A stretch of 64,000 bases of DNA, taken from contig JAPQWV010000050.1 of NCBI GenBank assembly GCA_027422505.1, forward strand, positions 62,001 to 126,000, written 5' to 3'. This stretch comes from Craterostigma plantagineum (Eukaryota > Streptophyta > Magnoliopsida > Lamiales > Linderniaceae). The notes below the pieces were generated by a model. It was not told where the DNA came from. It saw only the letters and a program-made list of their open reading frames with translations, and did not search any database. The position numbers were made by a program, and so were the translations under genes. Below, piece after piece: positions 11,632-22,194 of this stretch (the stretch's first letter is position 1; each line of letters begins with the position of its first letter).

Positions 11632-11843
11632 AAGCCGATGAGGCTTGGCTCTACTGGTCAAGCTGAGGCGCTTAGGGCCATGTTGGCAGAGGTCCTGTGT
11701 TCGAATCTCATCCCTGTGACATTTTTCTAGGCCTGCCCACATGGGCCCAGACATGTGCGATTGACCTGGTCGGCCTGCTTTGCAGGTAGTGGGTCGGCCC
11801 CGGGGTTTCAACATCGACTTTCCCCGGTTACCAAAAAAATATT
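11632..11843 (+). mobile_element. tRNA-derived SINE
   Basis: The head looks like a tRNA gene with pol III promoter boxes: an A-box-like TGGCTCTACTGGTCA (about 11646) and a B-box-like GTGTTCGAATCTC (about 11697). The tail ends CCCCGGTTACCAAAAAAA, like Au-type plant SINEs. A perfect 13-bp target duplication, AATAATCTCAACA, flanks it (11620-11632 and 11844-11856). SINEs are moved by LINE machinery; this copy is non-coding. Confidence 0.85.
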
Positions 11844-12480
11844 AATAATCTCAACATTTCTCGATTAAAACATTTGTAAATGGTCTATATGTACGTCGAA
11901 AACATGTCCTCGGTTCGTCCAGCTGACTTGATCACAATCGCTAGCGAATTATATATGCACTTTGTCGTTAACAAATTCACATAACCAGGCAGTGCCCGGG
12001 CATCGCCCTTAGGGTATATTTGTAGACGGCATACGAAGCGACCAACCTCCAAGCACTTGCTCCACCCTCAAGAAATCGTCCAAGGCAAATGACGCTCGAC
12101 TTACCCACTGCCGCGTGGTAAATTTGATTGCAGGTAGTGGGTCGGCCCCGGGATTTCACCATCGGCTTTCCCGCCCCGGGATTTCACCATCGGCTTTCCC
12201 CGGTTACCAAAAAAATAATATAATCTCAACATTTCTCGATTAAAACATTTGTAAATGGTCTATATGTACGTCGAAAATATGTCCTCGGTTAGTCCAGCTG
12301 GCTTGAGCACAATCGCTAGCGAATTCTATACGCACTTTATCGTTAACAAATTCACGTAACCAGTTAGTGCCCGGGCATCGCCCTTAGGGTATATTTGTAG
12401 ACGGCATAAGAAGCGACCAACCTCCAAGCACTTGCTCCACCCTCGGGAAATCGTCCAAGGCAAATGAGGCTTGACTTACC
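11780..12480. repeat. Tandem segmental duplication (~350 bp) including the SINE tail
   Basis: Copy A (11780-12127) and copy B (12128-12480, continuing at 17756-17785 beyond a copia insertion) both begin TTGCAGGTAGTGGGTCGGCC, pass through the SINE tail and 'TCTCGATTAAAACATTTG', then 'GTGCCCGGGCATCGCCCTTA', and end near GACTTACC. Copy B has an extra ~30-bp internal duplication of CCCCGGGATTTCACCATCGG. Because copy B includes the SINE tail, the duplication came after the SINE insertion. Confidence 0.85.
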
Positions 12481-12875
12481 TGTTGAAGAGATTAAAGCTG
12501 TGTGTTGAAAGGTTGTGATCAGAAGAAGATATTGAAGGAAAACATTTCTGCTCAACGTCACGGCCGTGAATGTCTCAGCATGAAGCCGTGACAAGCGACA
12601 GAGACGAGGCTATGCATTCTGCTCAAGGTCACGGCTGTGATTATTTCTGCAAGAAGTCGTGACAATTTATTTGTTCTAGTTTATATCCGTTAATTATTAT
12701 TAAAAGGTAAATGGGCTTATTAGAAGATGGCCCATATAGCAATTGTATAAATAGGGCTGTGATGGTTTAGATGAAATCAACGCGCGCGCGAGAAGAACCC
12801 TCTCAATGTAAAACAGATTCAGTCGAAAAGAATAAAATTTTTCCTTTATTCAATTCTTCGATCTTCTGAAATTCA
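12481..12875 (+). repeat. 5' LTR of the copia element
   Basis: It starts TGTTGAAGAG and ends TGAAATTCA. A TATA-like ATTGTATAAATAGG (about 12737-12750) marks the U3 promoter. It differs from the 3' LTR by scattered substitutions and small indels. Confidence 0.92.
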
Positions 12876-12889
12876 TGGTATCAGAGCCC
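12876..12889 (+). other. Primer-binding site (initiator tRNA-Met)
   Basis: TGGTATCAGAGCCC immediately follows the 5' LTR and is complementary to the 3' end of plant initiator methionine tRNA, the usual primer for Ty1/copia reverse transcription. Confidence 0.92.
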
Positions 12890-12903
12890 TAGGTTGATTG
12901 ATC

Positions 12904-15900
12904 ATGATCGAAGACGTGTTAATGGCGGATCAACAAGAATCACAGAACATAGAAAATCAGAGCAGTAATAATACGGCGGTGGATTTCAACCATCCAATGT
13001 CCATCCATCGGACACGCCGAACCTCGATTTAACCACTGGAATTCTTAGAGAATCTGACAACTACAAAATATGGAGCATGAGGATGATCGTTGCACTTCAA
13101 GCCAAGAACAAGATTGCTTTTATCGATGGGACCTGTAAATGTCCAAATAAGAATTCTCCCTTATTACCTCAATGGAAAAGATGTGATGCACTTGTTCAGA
13201 CCTGGATTCATCGATCTATTTCGGAGGAATTGATCTCTGGGATCATTTACCATCAGACTGCTTTCGAAATTTGGAATGACTTGAGGCAAAGGTTTGATAA
13301 AATCAATGGAGCTAGGATGTATGGTTTATTCAGGGAGATCTACCCTAGTACTCAGGGTGCCTCAACTGTGTCGGGGTATTATAACATATTGAAGCCGCTT
13401 TGGGATGAATATGACTCTTTAGTTCCTTCACCTGCGACAGAATTGACAGCTGAATATAAGAACTTTTGTAGTTGGCAAAAAATGATGCAGTTTCTTATTG
13501 GACTGGATGACTGCTATCATAATATAAGATCTCAAATTCTGCTTATGTCTCCACTTCCGTCCCATAGCCAAGTTTATTCTATGGTGATCAATGAAGAGGC
13601 TCAATGTGGCATCAATCTACAAACAGCTAATACTGATACTTCAATAGCACTTATGTCTAACTTCCCTGCCAACAGCTACATGGGGAACAACAGTCAAGTT
13701 GGAAGGGCAAGCCTGTTTTGTGACAACTGCAACATCAATGGTCACACCAGGGAGAACTGCTTCAAACTACATGGATATCCTACCAACTTTACTCATGCAG
13801 GTAGGAGAGAATTTGGTGGAAGAAGAGGCCAAGGCAGAAGTGGAGGAGGCAGAGGATACAGAGCCAATAATGCCCTGGTCCCTAAGTCAGGTGGTGATAA
13901 GCTGAAGGGGGAGAGTTCAGACACGCATCTAGGCTTCACCAATGACCAGTATCACCAAATCTTGAAACTGATTGAGAAAAAACCTGAGGACATGAAAGCT
14001 GCTAATACCTCAGCAAATGCAAACACCTCAGGTATATGCCTTAGTAATATTAATACATGCTTAGAGTCTGATAAGCTGTGGATAATAGATACTGGTGCAA
14101 ACCACCACATTACATGGAATAGAGAACTTCGGGTAGAAGTTGATGATGTTTTTAACTGCATAGATTCTGTGAAACTATCTAATGGTTCATCTAGTAAGGT
14201 TTCCTTATCTGGCACAGTAGATATAACTAAGGACCTTAGATTAAAGAATGTTCTGTTTGTGCCAAATTTCAAACACAACCTTCTTTATGTTTCAAGGCTG
14301 ACAAAAGATGAGAATATGCAGTTGAATTTCTTTCATGACTATTGCATTATACAGGAGGTTTCGACTGGCAAGATAAGGGGGATTGGTAAGCAGGAGAATG
14401 GCTTATACAAATTCAATCCAAGCACCGATAATCTGCCAGTGGAATCAATTGCAAGATAGCTAGTTTCTGTAATAATGCAAATAAAGAGTCTGTTTTCAGA
14501 TTTGATATGAATAATGATGTGTCAAAGTGGCATTATAGACTTGGTCATATGACAATTGGGAGATTTAAATATCTATATGATCTAAACTTGAAATTGAATG
14601 ATTCTGTGGATTATTGTGCTGTCTGCCCTCTAGCAAAACATGTCAGGCCGAAGTTTCCTTTAAGACAGTTGAATGATAATTTGTTTGAGCTGGTCCACAT
14701 GGATATCTGGGGGCCATACAGGGAAAGAACCTACAACAACGAAAAGTATTTTCTAACTCTAGTAGATGACTGCTCAAGAGCAGTTTGGGTTTTTCTAATG
14801 AAAACAAAGTCTAAGGTAGTTGAAGTACTAAAGGACTTTCTTGCATATGTTGAGAATCATTTTAATGTTAGGGTAAAAATCATTAGGAGTGACAATGCGT
14901 GGGAGTTTTTCTCACATCAGTGCAAGGCTTTATTGTCTGAAAAGGGCATAATTCACCAAAAGCACTTGTGTTTACACTCCACAACAAAATGGTGTTGTGG
15001 AGAGAAAACATAGGCATATCTTGGAAGTTGTTAGGGCATTGAAATTCCACTCCAATGTACCTATCAAGTTCTGGGGAGAATGTGTGAAAACAACCGTGTA
15101 TATCATAAATAGAACTCCCACACCTATCCTGAATGGCAAGACACCATTTGAAATCCTTTTTGGCAGGAAACCATCATACTCACATTTTAAAATCTCTGGG
15201 TGTCTTTGTTTTGCAAAAATCCTTACTGAGAACGATAAATTTCAACATAGATCTAAACCATGTGTCTTCATGGGATATTCTGTTACACAAAAAGGATATA
15301 AGCTAGTAGACCTAGAAACAGAAGAGTTCATCATTTCAAGAGATGTTATATTTATTGAAAATGTCTTTCATATACACGAAATGCTACTGATCTAGAGAGG
15401 TCAGAGTTCCCCATAACAATGAGCAGAGCTATTATGAGGACTTAATCATACCATACCAGCAATCATTTGATCATAGAGTAGTGGATCAACCAGTTTCTGA
15501 TCCTCCAGAAGGGCCTGCTCAGAATAGTCCTGACGTACCTGTACAGACAGCCTCAGAAACTGATCAAACCAGCTCAGAACAGACCTCAAATCAACCACCT
15601 ACAGCAGAGGTAAGGAGGTCAGGTAGAGTCTCTAAACCCCCATATTGGCATGCAGACTTTATCTCGCCATAAATTCCCGATACAAACATGGCAAGCATTG
15701 ATAAGTTCCCCATGTCTAAACTAGTTACATATGATAGAGTAAAACCTGAATATAGGGCTTATCTAGCAGCCACCTCAAAAGACTTTTGAAGAGGTAGATG
15801 CCATGAAGTCTTTTGACTTCATGTCCCATTCATATCTAAGGCTGCCATCTCAGACTTCATGGCATCTACCCATTTCTTATCTGTTTTAGCCTCTTCAAAA

Positions 15901-17364
15901 GACTTTGGGACATGGGATCTGGTAGATGTTCCTGAAGGAACGTCAATTATAGGTTGTAAATGGGTGTTTGCTTTTAAATACAAGTAAATTAGTGAGATAG
16001 AGAGATATAAAGCAAGACTAGTTGCTAAAGGATATACTCAAAGGGAAGGAATAGATTACAGTGAGACTTATTCACCCGTAGTTAAACATATCACTATAAG
16101 AACTGTCTTGTCTCTAGCTGCAATTTATGGTTGGCCTTTGTTCCAAATGGATGTTACTAACGCTTTTCTACAAGGTGACTTAAATGAGGTAGTATACATG
16201 GAAGTTCCACCAGGTGTTGCCATACCAGAAAGCAAGGGACATCGGGTTTGTAAGTTAAAAAAGGCTCTATATGGCTTGAAGCAAGCTTCAAGGCAATGGA
16301 ACCACAAGTTCATCGAGGTTGTGAGTAATTTTGGTTTTGTCCAGTCAAGGCAGGACTACTCTCTGTTTACTAAACAGAATGGAGATAATTTCATGATATC
16401 GTTGGTTTATGTTGATGATATTTTGATATGATCGCATCATGATTAACAAATGCAAAAGCTATCTCATGATGTGTTTCTTATGAAAGACTTAGGTGAAATG
16501 AAATACTTCCTTGGAATAGAGATAGCGAGATCCAAGGAAGGCATTTACCTGAACCAGAGGAGATATACCATAGAACTATTAAAGGAGGCAGGTATGATTG
16601 GCTGTAAATCTGTGAATACACCTATTGAGCGGAACAACAAAGTGGTAAGAGAGAAAATCAGGGATGATGATCCAATCATCGATGATATCTCTGGTTTCCA
16701 AAGGTTAATTGGCAAGCTTTTATATTTATGCATTACTAGACTTGACATTACGTATGCAGTACAGGTCCTCAGCCAATACATGCATAAACCCAAGCATATA
16801 CATGTTGAAGCATCATATAGGATCTTGAGATACTTAAAGGCTAAGCCTGGACTCGGACTAATGCTATCAGCTAATAGTGCACTGACTGTCCATGTGTTTT
16901 GTGATGCAGACTGGGTAGCATGCCCGAACACTAGGGGTCTTTAACAGATTACTTGATTAAGCTAGGTGACTCTATTCTTGCATGGAAGTCCAAGAAACAG
17001 ACCATAGTAGCAAGGAGTTCGACTGAGGCTGAATACAGATCAATGGCAGCAGCTATTGCAGAAATAGTATGGCTGCTTGGTTTGCTAAATGATCTGAGAA
17101 TTAATACATTGAAACCTGTGCAGGTTTGGACTGAGTTAATCAGCAATTCAACTAGCTCCAACCCTGTTTTCCATGAGAGAAGCAAGCACATCGAGGTGGA
17201 CTGTCACTTCATACGGGACGATAGATGATGGAACCATAAAGACAAACTGTATCTCCACAATGGACCAACCGGCAGATTTGCTAACTAAGCCTTTGGCAAG
17301 TGAACAATTTGAGTATCTTCTGAGCAAGTATGGTGTGATAGATCTTTATGCACACCATGCTTGA
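12904..17364 (+). pseudogene. Degenerate copia gag-pol polyprotein
   Basis: The likely ATG at 12904 is followed by a frame break before 'LDLTTGILRESDNYKIWSM'. The long gag frame (13077-14459) has a CCHC knuckle, CDNCNINGHTRENCFKLHG, then the protease motif WIIDTGANHHI. The next frames give the integrase zinc-binding and catalytic core (WHYRLGHM; D..W at 'VHMDIWGPYRER'; 14507-15395), a breaking point in the RT N-terminus (15780-15905, inverted segment), RT with [24 protein letters not shown] and YVDDILI (16108-16431), and RNase H with ARSSTEAEYRSMA (16953-17228). Stops at 14457, 15393, 15670, 16429 and 16942 and several frame changes make it inactive. Confidence 0.9.
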
Positions 17365-17371
17365 GGGGGAG

Positions 17372-17750
17372 TGTTGAAGAGATTAAAGCTGTGCGTTGAA
17401 ATGTTGTGATCAGAAGAAGATATTGAAGGAAAACATTTATGCTCAACGTCACGGCCGTGAATGTCTCAGCATGAAGCCGTGACAAGCGACAGAGACGAGG
17501 CTATGCATTCTGCTCAAGGTCACGGCTGTGATTATATCTGCAAGAAGCCGTGACAATTTATCTGTTCTAGTTTATATCCGTTATTATTATTAAAAGGTAA
17601 ATGGGCTTATTAGGAGATGACCCATATAGAAATTGTATAAATAGGGCTGTGATGGTTTAGATGAAATCAACGCGCAAACAGATTTAATCGAAAAGAATAA
17701 AATTTTTCCTTTTTTCAATTCTTCGATCTTCGATCTTCTGAAATTCTTCA
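17372..17750 (+). repeat. 3' LTR of the copia element
   Basis: It begins TGTTGAAGAGATTAAAGC and ends TGAAATTCTTCA, followed by the TTACC target duplication. Relative to the 5' LTR it lacks the CGCGCGCGAG stretch and carries a small CTTCGAT duplication near its end. Confidence 0.92.
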
Positions 17751-17930
17751 TTACCCAAGCCGCCGTGTGGTAAACTTGATGAACCAATTTCTAATAATAG
17801 ATGCAACTCCAAATAATTTGACAATAAAGAAGTCGAAAAGAGGTTATGGTTGGTAATACGCATGTCCTACCTAATTCGTCTAGCACCAAAGCCACACCAA
17901 AACTCATAGACACAATATCGTCATTCTACT

Positions 17931-17938
17931 TATATAAA
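17931..17938 (+). promoter_or_regulatory. Candidate TATA box of the carboxylesterase gene
   Basis: TATATAAA lies 73 bp upstream of the start codon, a normal plant distance. The retained promoter between the copia element and this gene is only about 250 bp long. Confidence 0.55.
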
Positions 17939-18011
17939 CTTAGTGCAAATACCGTAACATCATATAGTTCATTATTATTATTATTATTCAATTCTCTTTG
18001 ACGGCAGAATT

Positions 18012-18962
18012 ATGTCCCTAGTTGCCGAGGCACCAGGCTTCATCCAAGTATTCTCAGATGGCACCGTTAAGCGTTTCACCCCCGAAACAGTTGTCGCCTC
18101 GGAGGAACCGTCCGCCGACCCATACAAGTCCAAGGATGTAATAATCGACCCATCAAGATCCATAACCGCGAGACTCTTTTCGCCCGACGTTCCTTCGCCG
18201 ACAACTAACGTTCTTCCCATCGTGGTTTACTTCCACGGGGGAGGATTCTGCATAGGCTCAACCGCCTGGCTAGGGTACCATGTTTTCCTTGGGAACCTAT
18301 CGAATACGGCGAAATCCATTATATTGTCCGTTGATTATAGGCTTGCGCCAGAAAATAAGCTCCCAACTGCTTACGAAGATTGTTACCATGCGATCGAGTG
18401 GTTGTTGAGCTCGAGCGGAGGACGTTCGAACCCATGGCTCCAAAAAAATGCCGACTTTTCTAGGGTTTTCCTATGCGGTGATAGCGCGGGAGGGAACATA
18501 GTCCACCATGTTGCTATAAAATGCAATATCGAGAATTTGACATTTCCCGACTTTAAAATAAAAGGGTTGGTGCCGATTCATCCGTTCTTTGGGAGCGAAG
18601 TTCGAACCGAGCTTGAGATGAAGGCCTCTTTGGAGAATGAAGTTGCCATGAATGATATGTTCTGGAAACTGAGCTTGCCCGAGGGCTCGGATCGCGATTT
18701 TTACGCGTGCAATTTTGAGAAGGGAAACGACGTATTATTAGCGTGGGATTCGTTTCCTTCGGTTATGGTTTTCGTTGCGGGGATGGATTTCTTGAAAGAA
18801 AGAGGCGTGGCGTATGCCGAGTTCTTGAAGGGCAAAGGTGTGAAGGATGTGAAGTTGATCGAAGCGAAGGAAGAATCGCATGTCTATCACGTGTGGAATC
18901 CTCGTTCGGAGGCTACGTATTTGCTCCAAGATCAGATTGCGAGGTTCATGCATGAGCTCTGA
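18012..18962 (+). CDS. Carboxylesterase (CXE, GID1-related alpha/beta hydrolase)
   Basis: A single-exon frame of 316 aa matches plant CXE proteins, which hydrolyse esters of small molecules in the cytosol. The oxyanion-hole motif HGGGF is at residues 75-79, the nucleophile elbow GDSAGG at 156-161 (Ser158), the acid Asp259 in 'VAGMDFLKERG' and the base His290 in 'ESHVYHVWNP', so the full catalytic triad is present. That points to an active esterase rather than a GID1 gibberellin receptor, where the His is replaced. The length is normal for the family. The start ATG is the first in frame and is preceded by a TATA box at good distance. The gene is wedged between a copia element (ending 260 bp upstream) and a short LTR element (starting 400 bp downstream) but is itself intact. 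The natural substrate cannot be predicted. Confidence 0.93.
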   Translation: MSLVAEAPGFIQVFSDGTVKRFTPETVVASEEPSADPYKSKDVIIDPSRSITARLFSPDVPSPTTNVLPIVVYFHGGGFCIGSTAWLGYHVFLGNLSNTAKSIILSVDYRLAPENKLPTAYEDCYHAIEWLLSSSGGRSNPWLQKNADFSRVFLCGDSAGGNIVHHVAIKCNIENLTFPDFKIKGLVPIHPFFGSEVRTELEMKASLENEVAMNDMFWKLSLPEGSDRDFYACNFEKGNDVLLAWDSFPSVMVFVAGMDFLKERGVAYAEFLKGKGVKDVKLIEAKEESHVYHVWNPRSEATYLLQDQIARFMHEL

Positions 18963-19359
18963 GATCATTAGTTTCTTTCTCCTTATAATTTTTTTTTTTT
19001 GAAATTAAAGGCTGTGTACTCGAATTTCATTATGTTAACTTCTATACTAATGTCTTCTATAATGATGTGTAATGAATTCTCTTTGCTAACGTTGAATAAA
19101 AACAATCATCTTCACAAGTTTCTATCTTTTCTTTATGCTTACCCACCACATTTGAGCTGTTTCATTAATAAGATGAAGATCATGTTTTCTCTGTTGGACC
19201 GTAGACTGCTGTTTTTATCCTTGTCTACGGTCTTAAAGACACATTTATGTCCTTGCCCCGCAAAAGTCTTCTACGAGCCTAATCCTTCGGCACGATTCCG
19301 TAGATATTGAGTTTTGGTCTTTTTGCTCCGTTTTCATCTCTGATCGCCTTAAATGTCAT
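18963..19359 (+). other. 3' region of the carboxylesterase, no other gene
   Basis: T-rich sequence with AATAAA-like strings (for example GAATAAAAAC near 19094) probably forms the 3' UTR and spacer up to the LTR element. No further coding feature is seen. Confidence 0.5.
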
Positions 19360-19364
19360 CTTAC

Positions 19365-19929
19365 TGTTGGGGTTGAGCGGTAAATATTTAATTATGAGCC
19401 AGCGGTAATTGTATTTGGACCCCGCGACAATTTATCGGGATATTAATTAAAGTCGAAATGATACCGAAAGAACACCGAGATTTTACGTGGTTCGGCCAAT
19501 ACCGCCTACATCCACCGAGAGACAATAGTTTTACTATATTTGAGAATATTACACCGTACAAAATAACGCTCGTGTTTAAACCCAAAAACCCGAGACCCCT
19601 TACCCACCCGGGTAATGTTTTTGTACCTACTCCCAACTACCCAGTAAAACTACACTCGCTTTCACCCTTATCCACCCGGACAAGATTTTCCTTTTTTTTT
19701 TTCTTTTCCCTCTCATTTCTTTCTCTACCTCGCTCTCTTCTCTCTTGGATTTGGGGTACTAATTATGGCCTCCTACGTTGCCTATTTATAGTTGAATCCT
19801 CAAGCATCATCACGTCATGCATTAGCTCACATTTAATGTGAACCTGAGAAACCTAATACGCGTGCATGTGATAAAAACCAAACAAAATTGCCTTTTGACT
19901 TTTCTACAATTGATGAGTTGGACCTAACA
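19365..19929 (-). repeat. LTR (3' LTR of the minus-strand element)
   Basis: Plus-strand reading TGTTGGGGTTGAGCGG to GACCTAACA. Contains the block ACGTGGTTCGGCC (about 19484-19496), a string also found in other LTR-like sequences of this window. Confidence 0.92.
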
Positions 19930-20506
19930 ATTCTCCCCCTCCAGCGACATTCAACACCTTCTTCAGAGAGCACTTCAACGAACCCGAGAATGAGAGTAAT
20001 CCGTTCGTATATACCACGAACGTCCATTGGCTTCCTTGTAGCACCTACACATAATCCGAATCAAGAGTTTCAGTCCTACCCACTTGATTCATTCAACAGC
20101 GAATCTTACGTGCAGCTATGTTGAATCGACTCGACCCGTCGATTCCCGAAGAGGGACTTCGATGCAACCCCTTCACCAGCAGGACTTTCCTTCTCACCAT
20201 CGTCTGCCTTTATACCACGCGCGCGATTTTCATGAACCCATCGAAGTCTAGTATTATATACCATACTCACGTCCAGACGATACAAACCTTTGCACTCTTC
20301 TCCCTTTGGTAGGACCATTTCCGCCACGTGTGATTTCCCAGACTCCCCCTACTATGAAAACTCCATAGCCTTGAAATCTGACTGGCTCAAGAATATTAAA
20401 TTCTACGCAACTTTGAGACAACGTCACACCACCCAAAATGCGTACCGCTCCGTCAACCATTTTGATCTTCCCCGTTCCAACACACCGAACAACACAACGA
20501 TATCCA

Positions 20507-20752
20507 TCAGCCCATGGAGATCGAAAAAAACCGTTCGCAATTTCCAGAACGCATCAAAATATTCTCTTGGAGCAAACCGAATTTAATATCATTCTTCCTG
20601 AGAACGAGCGCCATCATTAGAGACTGTGAGAACGTCTCTAAGATAAACCGTGTGCTACCTCCATTGTGGAATTTTTCTAGCCGCTTGTCCTTCTTCCACC
20701 AAGTCGGACAATTTCTCCTTATGTGTCCCGGCTCACCACACTGTAGCATCAC
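20507..20752 (-). pseudogene. Gag-like zinc-knuckle remnant
   Basis: Translated on the minus strand this holds QCGEPGHIRRNCPTWWKKD, a retroviral-type zinc knuckle of the C-x4-H-x4-C spacing. The first cysteine of the usual C-x2-C pair is replaced by methionine, and no ATG-started gag frame of normal length leads into it (the frame opens at GTG, 20752). It shows that the element descends from a gag-carrying retrotransposon; a functional Gag is unlikely. Confidence 0.6.
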
Positions 20753-21381
20753 ATGCCCTTCCCGCCACCTAGATTTGGACCTGCTGCTGTCTCCAAATCC
20801 CCTGGCGTGTCACCTTCCTCTACGACTCTATAGCCAACGCCCGACTATCACCATAATTTGACCGCCTTCTCTTTTCATGCTCCAAAAGAGTTGACTCCAC
20901 CATCCACCGTCTGCGCCATCTCGTACCGGATGGTTGTGATCAAATTATCACCCGAATTAGGAAGCGAGGTAAGAAGTAACAGGGCCTTACTTCTTCCTCT
21001 CCGACACATCAATGACCCCAAATCATTTGTCATTTACTCCGACTTTTTCCGTCTCCCATCAAAGCTTATCACCCAGCTTTTGAGCACATCCTTCACTCTT
21101 CTCTGTCGCAGAGTGAAACCTCCCGCACCAGCACACAGTCGCTTATCCCTCCGAAACTCCACCGCCGCACAAGCTCCGCCCACACCGAGCATCCCATCAA
21201 CGATAACCATCTTGTACCATTATTTCTTCAGCACAAGGCATCACCTCGTTGAACCTCGCTCTGACACTGGCTCCCCCCAATCGATGTTCCCTTCTGATAT
21301 CTTTTCTGATGTGGAAGATCAGACACAGCTGCAACCACAGAGCATACTCAGATACCAGCAGGGTTTGGCTCTGATACCACT

Positions 21382-21945
21382 TGTTGGGGTTGAGCGGTAA
21401 ATATTTAATTATGGGCCAGCGGTAATTGTATTTGGACCCCGCGACAATTTATCGGGATATTAATTAAAGTCGAAATGATACCGAAAGAACACCGAGATTT
21501 TACGTGGTTCGGCCAATACCGCCTACATCCACCGAGAGACAATAGTTTTACTATATTTGAGAATATTACACCGTACAAAATAACGCTCGTGTTTAAACCC
21601 AAAAACCCGAGACCCCTTACCCACCCGGGTAATGTTTTTGTACCTACTCCCAACTACCCAGTAAAACTACACTCGCTTTCACCCTTATCCACCCGGACAA
21701 GATTTTCCTTTTTTTTTTCTTTTCCCTCTCATTTCTTTCTCTACCTCGCTCTCTTCTCTCTTGGATTTGGGGTACTAATTATGGCCTCCTACGTTGCCTA
21801 TTTATAGTTGAATCCTCAAGCATCATCACGTCATGCATTAGCTCACATTTAATGTGAACCTGAGAAACCTAATACGCGTGCATGTGATAAAAACCAAACA
21901 AAATTGCCTTTTGACTTTTCTACAATTGATGAGCTGGACCCAACA
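21382..21945 (-). repeat. LTR (5' LTR of the minus-strand element)
   Basis: Plus-strand reading TGTTGGGGTTGAGCGG to GACCCAACA; nearly identical to the copy at 19365-19929. The adjacent inner sequence at 21366-21380 is the primer-binding site. Confidence 0.92.
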
Positions 21946-22194
21946 CTTACTGTCCTTCAAAATCCAATACTTAGTAAGTCAACTCCGTCGAATATGCTGT
22001 ATTTGTACGGCATGGGGAAGTCGTGAAACCTGTTTCCGAATTAGTTGCAAGACTACGGCGTGCGCCTGAACTCTCCATAATCGAAAAATATAGTAGCAGC
22101 GTAAGAATGTCTCGCTCGTTCTTTCTGTTACTTACAAGTTCATCATATCTACACCGTATTCCTTCAAACATCGCCCTGCAAACGTACATAACCA

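Larger units (their letters stand above)
12481..17750 (+). mobile_element. Ty1/copia LTR retrotransposon, full length but degenerate
   Basis: The LTRs at 12481-12875 and 17372-17750 both begin TGTTGAAGAGATTAAAGC and end in TTCA. The five bases TTACC flank the element (12476-12480 and 17751-17755), an exact target duplication. A primer-binding site and a purine-rich tract (GAGGGGGAG, 17363-17371) lie in the expected places. Internal order gag, protease, integrase, RT, RNase H is that of Ty1/copia. It inserted into copy B of the local tandem duplication. Confidence 0.95.
19365..21945 (-). mobile_element. Short non-autonomous LTR retrotransposon (LARD/TR-GAG-like)
   Basis: Two LTRs of about 565 bp (19365-19929, 21382-21945) enclose a 1.45-kb interior. 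The exact target duplication CTTAC flanks it (19360-19364, 21946-21950). Orientation is minus: the complement of 21366-21380 reads GTGGTATCAGAGCCA, the tRNA-Met primer site, next to the right LTR, and the complement of 19930-19944 is a purine-rich tract next to the left LTR. The interior has no pol genes, only a decayed gag-like zinc knuckle. The LTRs are almost identical (about three substitutions and a one-base difference in a T run that I can see), so insertion is recent. It lies between the carboxylesterase and the 3' end of the CNGC gene. Confidence 0.92.

Noticed and set aside
11641..11710. A possible tRNA gene
   Set aside because: A- and B-box-like strings are present, but the cloverleaf is degenerate, and the A-tail plus 13-bp target duplication show it is the head of a SINE.
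20858..21400. A 180-codon plus-strand open frame
   Set aside because: It lies antisense within the minus-strand short LTR element and runs into the primer-binding site and LTR. It has no recognisable domain.
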